This document shows positions 53,471 through 61,476 of a stretch of DNA of 64,000 nt, piece by piece. Within the stretch, counting starts at the first letter, position 1; every line of letters begins with the position of its first letter. Location of the stretch: the NCBI GenBank assembly GCA_003258795.1, contig QHMH01000007.1, forward strand, positions 1-64,000, read 5' to 3'. The position numbers were made by a program, and so were the translations under genes. Below the pieces are notes generated by a model that saw nothing but the letters and a program-made list of their open reading frames with translations, had not been told where the DNA came from and searched no databases. Origin of the DNA: Candidatus Melainabacteria bacterium (GTDB lineage: Bacteria; Cyanobacteriota; Vampirovibrionia; Gastranaerophilales; Gastranaerophilaceae).

Positions 53471-53844
53471 ACTTCTTCAAGATAATCTTCGTAATCGAGC
53501 AAGTCGAGAGAATCTATATGAGCGCTGTTACTTCTAACTTTGATAAACCAAGAATTTTCGCAAGAATTTTCCCCAGAAAAATCAATATTATTTAAGGCAT
53601 CATCATTTACTTCCTCAACAGTACCACCAATTGGCATATACATTTCAAAAGCATCTTTCAAAGATTCAACTGTTCCAAAAGCTTCTCCTTTAGAATATGA
53701 TGTTCCAACTTTTGGCAGTTCTAAAAAAACGATTTCACCGAGTTTTTTAAGTGCATAGTCTGTAAGACCAATATAGTAATATCCGTCTTTCTCTACTAAA
53801 AATTCGTGAGTTCTATTGCATAAAATTCCTTCGGCTAATAACAT
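53467..53844 (-). CDS. gcvH: Glycine cleavage system H protein
   Basis: A 125-residue GcvH-type lipoyl carrier. ITDYALKKLGEIVFLELP-like (GLTDYALKKLGEIVFLELP) and VESLKDAFEMYMPIGG are clear; the lysine in VESLK is the lipoylated residue (usual motif VESVK). No gcvT or gcvP is nearby. It could serve glycine cleavage elsewhere or lipoate handling. It converges with the phospholipase-D-like gene, overlapping by four bases. Confidence 0.9.
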   Translation of the reverse strand: MLLAEGILCNRTHEFLVEKDGYYYIGLTDYALKKLGEIVFLELPKVGTSYSKGEAFGTVESLKDAFEMYMPIGGTVEEVNDDALNNIDFSGENSCENSWFIKVRSNSAHIDSLDLLDYEDYLEEV

Positions 53845-53918
53845 ACAATCTCCAAATTTGCCATTCTTAACATTTCCTACAACATTTTAACCAGAAAATA
53901 TGTTTCAAGGCAAATTTA

Positions 53919-53936
53919 CTTAACATTTTTAACATT
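53919..53936 (+). promoter_or_regulatory. CTTAACATT direct repeat upstream of pilT
   Basis: CTTAACATTTTTAACATT contains TTAACATT twice with a period of nine bases. The same 18-base pattern, with one change, occurs at 63123-63140 before a small exported protein gene. Direct repeats of this kind can be response-regulator sites. It lies 72 bases before the pilT ATG. Confidence 0.4.
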
Positions 53937-54007
53937 ATGTATATTTTTGCAAATATTGTTGCTGAAATTCTTATAAAATGTTATGATGAAGAAAGATTGG
54001 GGGGCTA

Positions 54008-55093
54008 ATGTCAAACTTTGATGTCGTTTCTTTTCTTTGTAAAGCGGTAGAAACAGGAGGATCAGATATTCATCTTTCGGTTGGAGAAAGACCTGTATTG
54101 AGAATTGGTGGAAGAATTGTTAAAATCGATATGCCAATATTGACGGAGGAAGACTTATACACATCAATAGATTTACTTGCACCACAAATTTTAAAAGAAA
54201 GAGCATTAAAAAGTAATGATATAGATTTTGCCTATGAAATTGCTGGCGTTTCAAGATTTAGGGTAAACATTTCTCGACAAATGACAAAGCCGAAATTAAG
54301 TATTAGGGTTATCCCGTTTGCAATTAAAACACCAGTTGAATTAGGTCTTCCTGAATATATTAAAACCTTAACAGATGCAAGGTCTGGATTGATTCTTGTT
54401 ACTGGAAAAACTGGTAGTGGAAAATCTACAACTCTTGCATCCTTGATAAACGAGATAAATATAAATTACAGAAAACACATTATCACTCTTGAAGATCCTG
54501 TTGAGTTTGTATTCAAAAATAGAAAATCAATAGTTACTCAACGACAAATAGAAATAGATACAGAAAGTTTTACAGATGGAATTAAATATGCATTGCGACA
54601 AGATCCGGACGTTATACTTGTTGGTGAAATAAGAGATGAAGACAGTGTAAAAAATGCTCTACTTGCGGCTGAAACTGGTTTGCTTGTATTTGCAACGTTA
54701 CACACAAAGGATTCTGTTCAAACTATATCAAGAATAATAAATATGTTTAAACCTGCGTTTAGAGATAACATCAGAGAAGAAATTGCAGAGGTTTTGGTTG
54801 GAGTTATCTCTCAAAAACTTGTAGTTGGCAAAGATAAAAAGTCAAGATATCCAGTCTGTGAAGTAATGATGAGTACGCCAACAATACGTGATTTAATTAA
54901 AAAAGGCAGAACAGATGAAGTTTATGGTTACATAAAGAGTAACTCATTTGAAAATATGACAACTTTTAACTGTTCTATTTTTGAATTATTGAACAAAGGT
55001 TTAATTACAGAAGAAGAAGCCTTGTCTGCAACAGAAAACAAAATAGAACTACAACAAATGATAAAAGGAGCATTTAGTGGTACAAAGTTCTAA
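54008..55093 (+). CDS. pilT: Type IV pilus retraction ATPase
   Basis: A 361-residue hexameric ATPase that powers pilus retraction at the inner membrane. The PAS-like N-terminal domain has GGSDIHLSVGERPVLRIGG; Walker A GKTGSGKST lies at 133-141, ITLEDPVEFVF carries the Asp box, and RQDPDVILVGEIRDEDSV is the Walker B region, followed by ATLHTKDSV (His box). The ribosome-binding site is an unusual GGGGGG run, five bases before ATG. It overlaps recO by 17 bases, an uncommon pairing that implies coupling. Confidence 0.95.
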   Translation: MSNFDVVSFLCKAVETGGSDIHLSVGERPVLRIGGRIVKIDMPILTEEDLYTSIDLLAPQILKERALKSNDIDFAYEIAGVSRFRVNISRQMTKPKLSIRVIPFAIKTPVELGLPEYIKTLTDARSGLILVTGKTGSGKSTTLASLINEININYRKHIITLEDPVEFVFKNRKSIVTQRQIEIDTESFTDGIKYALRQDPDVILVGEIRDEDSVKNALLAAETGLLVFATLHTKDSVQTISRIINMFKPAFRDNIREEIAEVLVGVISQKLVVGKDKKSRYPVCEVMMSTPTIRDLIKKGRTDEVYGYIKSNSFENMTTFNCSIFELLNKGLITEEEALSATENKIELQQMIKGAFSGTKF

Positions 55094-55856
55094 AACCTTT
55101 ACAGTAAATGCTATCAATTTGAAATCCTATGATTTGAGTGATTATGACAAAATTATTTTAATGTATTCAAGAGAATCTGGGTTAATAAGAGGGGTTGCAA
55201 AAGGTTGTAAAAAGCCCAAAAGTAAAATTGGGGCAAGAGCAGACTTGCTTGTGGCAAATAATATACTTCTATCTAAAGGAAGAAATCTGGATATTATTTG
55301 TGAGGCAAAAACAATAAATTCCTTTAAAGAAAATAGAGAAAGTATTGAAAAAATAATGTATTCTTCATACATTGCAGAAATAGTCAGTATTTTTGGGGTG
55401 GAAAATGACCCTTGCTCTGAAAAGATATACGATCTTCTCTATAAAGCAACGGAAAAAATTTCGTCATCAAAAACCCTAAAAGATATTTTGATTGCAGTTA
55501 TGAAATTCCAATTGAAAATTATGCAAATTGAAGGTTTTGGAATTGAACTAAATAAATGCTTATGTTGTGGTGAAAATATAGAAGAAAAGAATTTTTATTT
55601 TTCAATACAAAAAGGTGGAGTTATTTGTAGCCTTTGTAGTGAACAATCTTATGGTGGAGTTAAAATTCATCATAAAATCAGAGATTTCTTGCAATCAATG
55701 CTGAATAGTAATTTTGAAGATGAAAGTGAGTATGATAGAAAAGCTACTGAAAAGGTTTGTAGCGTTTGTTTTGAGCTTTTAAAAAATTATGTCAAAGTAC
55801 ATTGCAATAAAAATTTCAAATCAGTTGAGCTATTGGCAGAAACTTGTAATTGTTAA
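55077..55856 (+). CDS. recO: DNA repair protein RecO
   Basis: A 259-residue RecO. The N-terminal OB fold reads FTVNAINLKSYDLSDYDKIILMYSRESGLIRGVAKG, followed by KSKIGARADLL; the middle helical domain and a zinc-binding cluster CLCCGEN...GGVICSLC (about 161-184) are present. RecO loads RecA with RecR and anneals single strands. It begins within pilT with AAAGGAG as ribosome-binding site. rmuC follows after 14 bases. Confidence 0.9.
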   Translation: MVQSSKTFTVNAINLKSYDLSDYDKIILMYSRESGLIRGVAKGCKKPKSKIGARADLLVANNILLSKGRNLDIICEAKTINSFKENRESIEKIMYSSYIAEIVSIFGVENDPCSEKIYDLLYKATEKISSSKTLKDILIAVMKFQLKIMQIEGFGIELNKCLCCGENIEEKNFYFSIQKGGVICSLCSEQSYGGVKIHHKIRDFLQSMLNSNFEDESEYDRKATEKVCSVCFELLKNYVKVHCNKNFKSVELLAETCNC

Positions 55857-55870
55857 GTGGAGAAGATTTT

Positions 55871-56956
55871 ATGAATATCGTATTTTTTATCGTGGGGGCA
55901 GTATTTGGGGCTGGAATTGTTTTTTTAATTCAGTATCTAAATAAAAATAAATTGGAAAAAGAACGTAGCGAATTTATCCAAAATATGCAATTACAATTTG
56001 AAAATCTTACAAATAGAATATTTAAAGAAACTTCTAATGATTTTTCAGACAAAAATAAAGAAAAACTCGATGAATTTTTTGAAAAATTTAAAGAGAAAAT
56101 TGAAGATTTTGAAAAGAGAACAGAAAGAAATTTTAAAGAAGAAATTGAAAACTTTTCAAAATTCGATGCAAATATTAAAACCTTTATTGAGGCTGGAAAT
56201 AAGATTAGTAGAGATACTCAAACTCTATCAAATGTAATGAGAAGTGATAATAGGAGTCAGGGTTCTTGGGGCGAATTGGTTTTAGAAAAAGTTCTTGAGG
56301 CTTCAGGACTTCGCAAAGATGAAGAGTACTTTTTGCAAAAAGGAATTGGAGAAGGAAGACCTGATGCAACTGTTTTGTTGCCAGAAAATAGATGTGTGTA
56401 TATTGATGCTAAAACTTCTGTTTCTTCGTGGTCGAACTACGTTAATGCAGAAAGTGAAGAAGATAAAAATACATATTTAAAAGAGTTTATAGAATCTACC
56501 AAAAAACATATTACAGGTCTTGCAAATAGAAATTATTGTGCAGATGAAAAATCTCCTGATTATGTTTTGATGTTTGTACCAATAGAAAGTTGTTATTCAT
56601 TGATGTTTTGCAATAATTCTACACTTTGGGAATTAGCTTGGAAAAATAAAGTAATGCCAGTTTCTCCGTCAACACTTCTTGCAGCGTTAAAAATAATAAA
56701 TTCATTTAGGTTAATTGATAGACAAAATAAGAATGCAGTCGAAATTTCAAAAATTTGTACAAAAATGTTAGATAAGTTTGCAGACATGTTAAAGGATATG
56801 TTAGATGTAAGAAAGAAAACAGATGCTGTTCTTGTTAAACTTCAAGGAAAAGATAACATTCTTGTTAATATAGAAAAACTAAAAAATTTGGGTGCTGTAA
56901 TGAATAAAAAAATGCCTGAAATAGAAAATGTCTCTGTGGATGAAGTTGTTTCCTAA
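55871..56956 (+). CDS. rmuC: DNA recombination protein RmuC-like
   Basis: A 361-residue protein: one N-terminal membrane helix (MNIVFFIVGAVFGAGIVFL), a coiled-coil stretch (about 20-120, rich in Glu/Lys/Phe), then the RmuC domain with RSQGSWGELVLEKVLEASGL, CVYIDAKTSVSSW and a PD-(D/E)xK-like core. RmuC proteins limit DNA inversions and are thought to act as nucleases. I chose the ATG at 55871 over an upstream one because GTGGAGAAG lies before it. It ends overlapping the convergent amidase gene by four bases. Confidence 0.92.
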   Translation: MNIVFFIVGAVFGAGIVFLIQYLNKNKLEKERSEFIQNMQLQFENLTNRIFKETSNDFSDKNKEKLDEFFEKFKEKIEDFEKRTERNFKEEIENFSKFDANIKTFIEAGNKISRDTQTLSNVMRSDNRSQGSWGELVLEKVLEASGLRKDEEYFLQKGIGEGRPDATVLLPENRCVYIDAKTSVSSWSNYVNAESEEDKNTYLKEFIESTKKHITGLANRNYCADEKSPDYVLMFVPIESCYSLMFCNNSTLWELAWKNKVMPVSPSTLLAALKIINSFRLIDRQNKNAVEISKICTKMLDKFADMLKDMLDVRKKTDAVLVKLQGKDNILVNIEKLKNLGAVMNKKMPEIENVSVDEVVS

Positions 56957-58269
56957 TCTTGTAAAAACTTTCTTATTCCGTCAGCTATTGCTTTTGCACA
57001 ATCTTTCCTAAAGTTTTCATCTATTAGAAGCATATTGTCGTGAGGATTTATCATATATGCAACTTCGACTAAGACACAAACAGCTTGAGTTGGTCTTACA
57101 AGGGCTAAACTCCCTCTTCTAACTCTATCGTTATTTGTTTTGACTTGTTCAGTTATTTCTTTTAAAATGCTCTCTGCAAGGGGTTTTGCTTGGTTTTGAT
57201 AATAGTATACACTTGTTCCTCGATTTTTGTTTGGGTCTGCGTTGTCTGGAAGAGCGTTTGCGTGAATGCTCACAGAAATTGTAGCATTACTATTCTTTAT
57301 CGTTTCAACTCTTTTTTGTAGTGATACTTGCGAATCATCTTCTCTCGTCATAACAATAGGAAAATCTTCTTCCAGTTCATCCTTTAAAAGATTTGCAATG
57401 CTTAGGTTTATGTCTTTTTCATAATGTCCACAACATCCTATTGCCCCTTTTTCTTTTCCGCCATGACCAGCATCAATCAAAATTATCGGTTTTATTTTAC
57501 AGTTTTTACGTCTTACCTTCAATGTAAAAATATTTTCATCATCGTAATAATAATCATATCCAATTATCTTTTCTTTATCTGGAATGAAGGTATATACATC
57601 GGTATTTTCAAGATTATAAAAAGATAAAATCAGTTTTTCATCATTTATTACAGAAAAGGGAATTTTCTTTGAAAGTTTAAATCTATAATAATCAAAATCT
57701 TTTGAATGCTTAGTTTTAAGACATTTTATGCTTGCAAGACTTGTTTGTTCATCTATTACAGGAGATATGTCTGACTTTGCAATCCAAGCATTAGAAGTTT
57801 TGTTTAAATATATTCGATAAAAATTGCCTTGCTCCCCATTTACTATAAGTCTTGTACCCTTTGGAAGAAGAGAAAGTCTATTTATTCCATAATCCTTTGC
57901 TGTGCTTCTAAAAGCTGTATTATCTTTGTTGACAACAAATTCTGTAAAAGGAATTTCTGACAATATATTTTGTGTTGCCTTTTTAGAAGGTGTTGGTCTT
58001 GTTATTGTATAGGTTAATGAATTTTCAGATGATTTTATTTCAAAAATATTTTTTCCTTGAGAAAGTTTTACTACGTAAGCAAATCCACCGTTTTCAACGG
58101 TAGGAACATCTTCCCCGTTGATAGTTATGGGGGTATCTGAATGTCCAATGAAAAAAGTTGAATTAGAATTTATTATAGCATTTTTCGATTTTGGATAAAC
58201 TATTTCAAAGCCTTCACTACTTTGAATTAAAGAAATGAATATTAAAAGTGTAATTAAGAATTTTTTCAT
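56953..58269 (-). CDS. N-acetylmuramoyl-L-alanine amidase (Amidase_3)
   Basis: A 438-residue exported murein hydrolase. A signal peptide (MKKFLITLLIFISLIQSSEG) leads to two small beta-rich domains, one possibly SH3-like around 130-165 (LLPKGTRLIVNGEQGNFYRI). The zinc amidase domain follows from about 255: ILIDAGHGGKEKGAIG, E in YEKDINLSIANLL, SVSIHANALPD and VLVEVAYMIN with the catalytic glutamate. It cleaves the amide bond between muramic acid and peptide during cell separation or wall turnover. Confidence 0.92.
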   Translation of the reverse strand: MKKFLITLLIFISLIQSSEGFEIVYPKSKNAIINSNSTFFIGHSDTPITINGEDVPTVENGGFAYVVKLSQGKNIFEIKSSENSLTYTITRPTPSKKATQNILSEIPFTEFVVNKDNTAFRSTAKDYGINRLSLLPKGTRLIVNGEQGNFYRIYLNKTSNAWIAKSDISPVIDEQTSLASIKCLKTKHSKDFDYYRFKLSKKIPFSVINDEKLILSFYNLENTDVYTFIPDKEKIIGYDYYYDDENIFTLKVRRKNCKIKPIILIDAGHGGKEKGAIGCCGHYEKDINLSIANLLKDELEEDFPIVMTREDDSQVSLQKRVETIKNSNATISVSIHANALPDNADPNKNRGTSVYYYQNQAKPLAESILKEITEQVKTNNDRVRRGSLALVRPTQAVCVLVEVAYMINPHDNMLLIDENFRKDCAKAIADGIRKFLQD

Positions 58270-58333
58270 AAGAAAAGTATATTTTAATTTAATTTTTTTG
58301 TCATTATCTTTTTTTTAAGATAAAATAGGACAT

Positions 58334-59461
58334 ATGGAAGGGATAAAGAAAAAGATAAGTGAGCATGTAACAACTCTTGACCGTTATATTTTAAGACAAG
58401 TCATAGAAGTCTTTATAATGGGCATAATTGTTTTTACGTCTATTATTTTTGCATCAGATACTTTTATCACACTTATTAAACAAATTGCAATGTATGGAAT
58501 TCCGTTTAAAGTTGCATTTATAATTGTTATATTAAATCTTCCTTCTGTTTTTGTAATGACAATTCCTATGGGTGTTTTACTTGCTACTGTAATGACGCTT
58601 AATAAGTTAAGTTTACAGTCTGAAATAACAGTCATGCGTTCTTGTGGAATAGGGTTAAATAGAATTGCAAAACCGATTTTTGTATTTGCAGTTATAATGT
58701 CACTCGCAAGCTTTTTCATAAATGAAACAGTTGTTCCAATAGTTACGAAACAGTCAAAAGATTTAGCATTATGGTCATTTGGTCAAAAAAATATTCCAGA
58801 AGGAAAGAAAAATTTTATATTCAAAGAAATAACAAATGATGGAAAGCTAAAAAGATTATTCTATGTGGGTCATTGTAAGGACAAAGTTTTGTATGATATT
58901 ACAGTTCTTGATATGGCAAAAGATGACACCGTACAAGTCTTGCAAGCTCGTGATGGTCACACATCACCAGAAGGTTGGGAGTTTAACAGAGGTGCTATTT
59001 ATACCCTTCAAAAGGATGGAAAAGTCTTGAATACAACTTTCTTTGAGAATTCCATTGCTCAATTTGGGCTTGATTTAACACGAGAGATGCAACAGAATAC
59101 AATCAAAGAGTTGAATTTCACAGGCTTACTGAAGTATCTTCACAAAAATTCAGAAAAATTAGGAGATATGAAAAACTTCTATCAAATTTCTCTATGGGAT
59201 AAAATTGCTCTGCCAATAACAACAATAGTTCTTGTATTAGTTGGTGTCCCACTTGCTATTACTCCACCACGTGTAAGATATAACAGAGGATTTTTATTTA
59301 GTATCTTAATTATATTTGCATACTATCTTTTAAGAGCTTTATCTATTTCTTTTGGAGAAGAAGGTACTATTCCTCCATTGATTGCTGCTTGGACTGCAAA
59401 CATAATACTGACAATATTTGGAACTTGGATGTATTACAAAAAAGTTTATACTATAAATTAA
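58334..59461 (+). CDS. LptF/LptG family permease
   Basis: A 375-residue inner-membrane permease of the LPS export ABC transporter. Three N-terminal helices (LDRYILRQVIEVFIMGIIVF start), a periplasmic beta-jellyroll of about 150 residues and three C-terminal helices are seen; PMGVLLATVMTLNKLSLQSEITVMRSCGI is the family coupling-helix region. It could be LptF or LptG; only one copy is in the window. AATAGGACAT precedes the ATG. It fits the lipid A genes at 38-41 kb. Confidence 0.88.
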   Translation: MEGIKKKISEHVTTLDRYILRQVIEVFIMGIIVFTSIIFASDTFITLIKQIAMYGIPFKVAFIIVILNLPSVFVMTIPMGVLLATVMTLNKLSLQSEITVMRSCGIGLNRIAKPIFVFAVIMSLASFFINETVVPIVTKQSKDLALWSFGQKNIPEGKKNFIFKEITNDGKLKRLFYVGHCKDKVLYDITVLDMAKDDTVQVLQARDGHTSPEGWEFNRGAIYTLQKDGKVLNTTFFENSIAQFGLDLTREMQQNTIKELNFTGLLKYLHKNSEKLGDMKNFYQISLWDKIALPITTIVLVLVGVPLAITPPRVRYNRGFLFSILIIFAYYLLRALSISFGEEGTIPPLIAAWTANIILTIFGTWMYYKKVYTIN

Positions 59462-59576
59462 AAAATATTAGATTTTTCATTATTAAGAAATATTAAATTG
59501 TCTTTGTTGAAAAAGGCAATTTTTTTATTAAAAAAAACTTTATAAATATACAAGAGAGATTTAGAGGAGAATGGAT

Positions 59577-59780
59577 ATGGCAATAGAATCAATTTACGGC
59601 GGATTTGATAGTTTCTTTACTTCTTCAAACAGAAATACTTTCAGAGCAAAAAAAGAAGAAAATTCATTCGTTTCTAATCCTTACACAAATCAAACAGCAT
59701 ATGCTAACCCAATGTCTATGAACGGAAGTATTTTCGGAAACGGATTTCAAGGCGGAACAGCTTCAGCATTTGATGCATAA
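59577..59780 (+). CDS. Small hypothetical protein rich in Asn, Ser, Phe and Gly (67 residues)
   Basis: I do not recognise it. The ATG at 59577 is better spaced from AGAGGAGA than the one at 59571. The protein reads MAIESIYGGFDSFFTSSN and is low in hydrophobic clusters, with GSIFGNGFQGG near the end; it looks unstructured. A good ribosome-binding site and a following terminator support expression. It stands between lptF/G and coaX. Confidence 0.55.
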   Translation: MAIESIYGGFDSFFTSSNRNTFRAKKEENSFVSNPYTNQTAYANPMSMNGSIFGNGFQGGTASAFDA

Positions 59781-59810
59781 TGTTGTAAAACAAAAATTTT
59801 GATATAAAAT

Positions 59811-59842
59811 AGTCCTGTATATGAGAATACAGGACTTTTTTT
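59811..59842 (+). terminator. Terminator-like hairpin abutting the coaX start codon
   Basis: AGTCCTGTAT, loop ATGAGA, ATACAGGACT form a perfect ten-pair stem followed by a seven-T run (59836-59842), and the coaX ATG begins at the next base. The only ribosome-binding candidate, AGGA at 59831-59834, lies inside the 3' arm. It can terminate the upstream 67-residue gene and also hide the coaX ribosome-binding site. Confidence 0.8.
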
Positions 59843-60616
59843 ATGTTATTAACTATTGATATTGGAAATACAGGAATAAAATTAGGTTTATTCGAAAATA
59901 ATTCTTTGGTAGAAGAATTTAGACTTGCATCAGATAAAGATTTGTCGCAAGAAGAGTATGAAGTTCTTCTCAAAACACTATTTAAACCTTATAAGGTAGA
60001 AGGATGTATCATTGGTTCTGTAGTTGAAGAATTAAATCCTATTTTTAATGGTGCAATATACAATGTTTTTGATGTGAAACCAATATTTTTGACGAGCAAA
60101 AGCAATACTGGTATAAACATAACCTTAAAAAATCCTGAAGAAGCTGGCGCAGATAGAATTGCAAATGCTTGTGCTGCATATATGAAATATAAAAAAGCGT
60201 GTATCGTCATAGATTTTGGAACAGCTATTTCATTTGACATTGTAAATTCAAATGGCGACTTTTTGGGAGGAATAATTGCTCCAGGGCTTAATTTACAGTT
60301 AAAAGCATTAAATAAATTTACATCAAAGTTACCAAAAGTTAACGTAACATTATCGGAAAAAGCAATTGGAGATTGTACCTCAAGTGCAATATTGTCAGGG
60401 GTAATCAGAGGCACTGCATGTATGATTGATGGACTTGTTAAACAGTGCAAAAAAGAATTGAATGAAGATGCAATGGTTATTGCTACTGGGGGATTTTCAG
60501 GTCTTATTTCAAATTATTCTGAAAAATCTTTTGATGTTATAAATCCATTATTGACTCTTGAGGGTCTTTGTGAGTTATATATACTTAATAAAAAAAGTGA
60601 AAAAGTTATGGGTTAA
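59843..60616 (+). CDS. coaX: Type III pantothenate kinase
   Basis: A 257-residue CoaX, first step of coenzyme A synthesis. The start MLLTIDIGNTGIKLGLF is the family ATP-binding strand, fixing the ATG; GADRIANACAAY and ACIVIDFGTAISFDIV are further signatures, with catalytic aspartates in DIGNT and GADR. Translation initiation is unusual because the start codon follows a terminator-like hairpin with no free ribosome-binding site. The SIMPL-domain gene follows after 20 bases. Confidence 0.94.
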   Translation: MLLTIDIGNTGIKLGLFENNSLVEEFRLASDKDLSQEEYEVLLKTLFKPYKVEGCIIGSVVEELNPIFNGAIYNVFDVKPIFLTSKSNTGINITLKNPEEAGADRIANACAAYMKYKKACIVIDFGTAISFDIVNSNGDFLGGIIAPGLNLQLKALNKFTSKLPKVNVTLSEKAIGDCTSSAILSGVIRGTACMIDGLVKQCKKELNEDAMVIATGGFSGLISNYSEKSFDVINPLLTLEGLCELYILNKKSEKVMG

Positions 60617-60636
60617 AATAACAGAAAGGGGTAATT

Positions 60637-61383
60637 GTGAAAGATATGTTGATTAACCTGATAGAAAAAATTAAAGAATATCAAGTAATTTTGCTTGGAT
60701 TGTTTTTAGCATTAGCAATCATGTTTAGTGCAGTAGTTATTGGTCGTAATTTTGCAAAAGATTCAATTACTGTAACAGGTTCTGCCTATGAAATAGTTAA
60801 ATCAGATTCTGCAAGTTGGGTTTTGAACATTAACGTAAAGAACAAAACTCGTGCGGGTGCTTATGCAACAGTAAAAAAACAAATACCTATCGTTGAAAAA
60901 TATTTGGAAGAAAATGGAATTTCAAAAGATCAAGTTTCTGTTATGACTCCTAACACTTGGGAAACTTACGCAATTGATTCAAGCGGACATACAACTAATG
61001 AAATTGCATATTATAACTTTAATCAACCATTAAAAATAAATTCAAAAGATGTCGAAAAAATTAAAGATTTGTCTGTAAGAGCACAAGATTTGTTAGAACA
61101 AGGTGTTGAAGTTACAAGTGAAGCTCCAGAATACCAATATTCCGGTTTGTCTGATTTGAAAATTAAACTTCTTGAACAAGCATCTATTGATGCAAAAAAA
61201 CGAGCTCAAGCTATGTTAAAGCCTAATCACAACAGAGCTGGAAAAATTCGTTCTATAAAAATGGGTGTATTCCAAATAACACCTGCTGATTCTAATTCTG
61301 TAAGTGATTATGGTATTAGTGACTTGACAACAATTGATAAAAAAGCAACAGCAGTTGCAAATGTTGTGTTTAGTATTAAATAA
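60637..61383 (+). CDS. SIMPL-domain (DUF541) protein
   Basis: A 248-residue protein starting at GTG after AGAAAGGGG. One membrane helix (about 17-40) anchors a periplasmic SIMPL domain: SITVTGSAYEIVKSDSASWVLNI at its start, KDVEKIKDLSVRAQDLLEQG in the middle, LKIKLLEQASIDAKKRAQAM near the end. The family (YggE/YlbP-like BP26 fold) has no settled biochemical role; stress-related functions are reported for some. It may be cotranscribed with coaX. Confidence 0.87.
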   Translation: MKDMLINLIEKIKEYQVILLGLFLALAIMFSAVVIGRNFAKDSITVTGSAYEIVKSDSASWVLNINVKNKTRAGAYATVKKQIPIVEKYLEENGISKDQVSVMTPNTWETYAIDSSGHTTNEIAYYNFNQPLKINSKDVEKIKDLSVRAQDLLEQGVEVTSEAPEYQYSGLSDLKIKLLEQASIDAKKRAQAMLKPNHNRAGKIRSIKMGVFQITPADSNSVSDYGISDLTTIDKKATAVANVVFSIK

Positions 61384-61411
61384 TTGTAAACAACATTTAA
61401 TAATTTATACT
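61384..61411 (+). promoter_or_regulatory. Possible pepT promoter
   Basis: TTGTAA at 61384-61389, a 16-base spacer and TATACT at 61406-61411, directly after the SIMPL gene. A transcript from here would include the whole hairpin at 61433-61471. Confidence 0.45.
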
Positions 61412-61432
61412 AAATACGCAATTTTTTAAATT

Positions 61433-61476
61433 CACCTTTATTAAGTGTAGTGTATATACTTGATAAAGGTGTTTTT
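61433..61476 (+). promoter_or_regulatory. Hairpin plus T run enclosing the pepT ribosome-binding site
   Basis: CACCTTTATTAAGT (61433-61446) pairs with ACTTGATAAAGGTG (61458-61471) over 14 positions with one G-U. TTTTT and the pepT ATG at 61477 follow at once. The ribosome-binding AAAGG lies in the 3' arm. The element could act as a terminator of the SIMPL gene, a translational block, or both. Confidence 0.65.

Noticed and set aside
53845..54007. Glycine riboswitch before gcvH
   Set aside because: The 163-base divergent gap is AT-rich and lacks the paired, GC-rich stems expected of the class.
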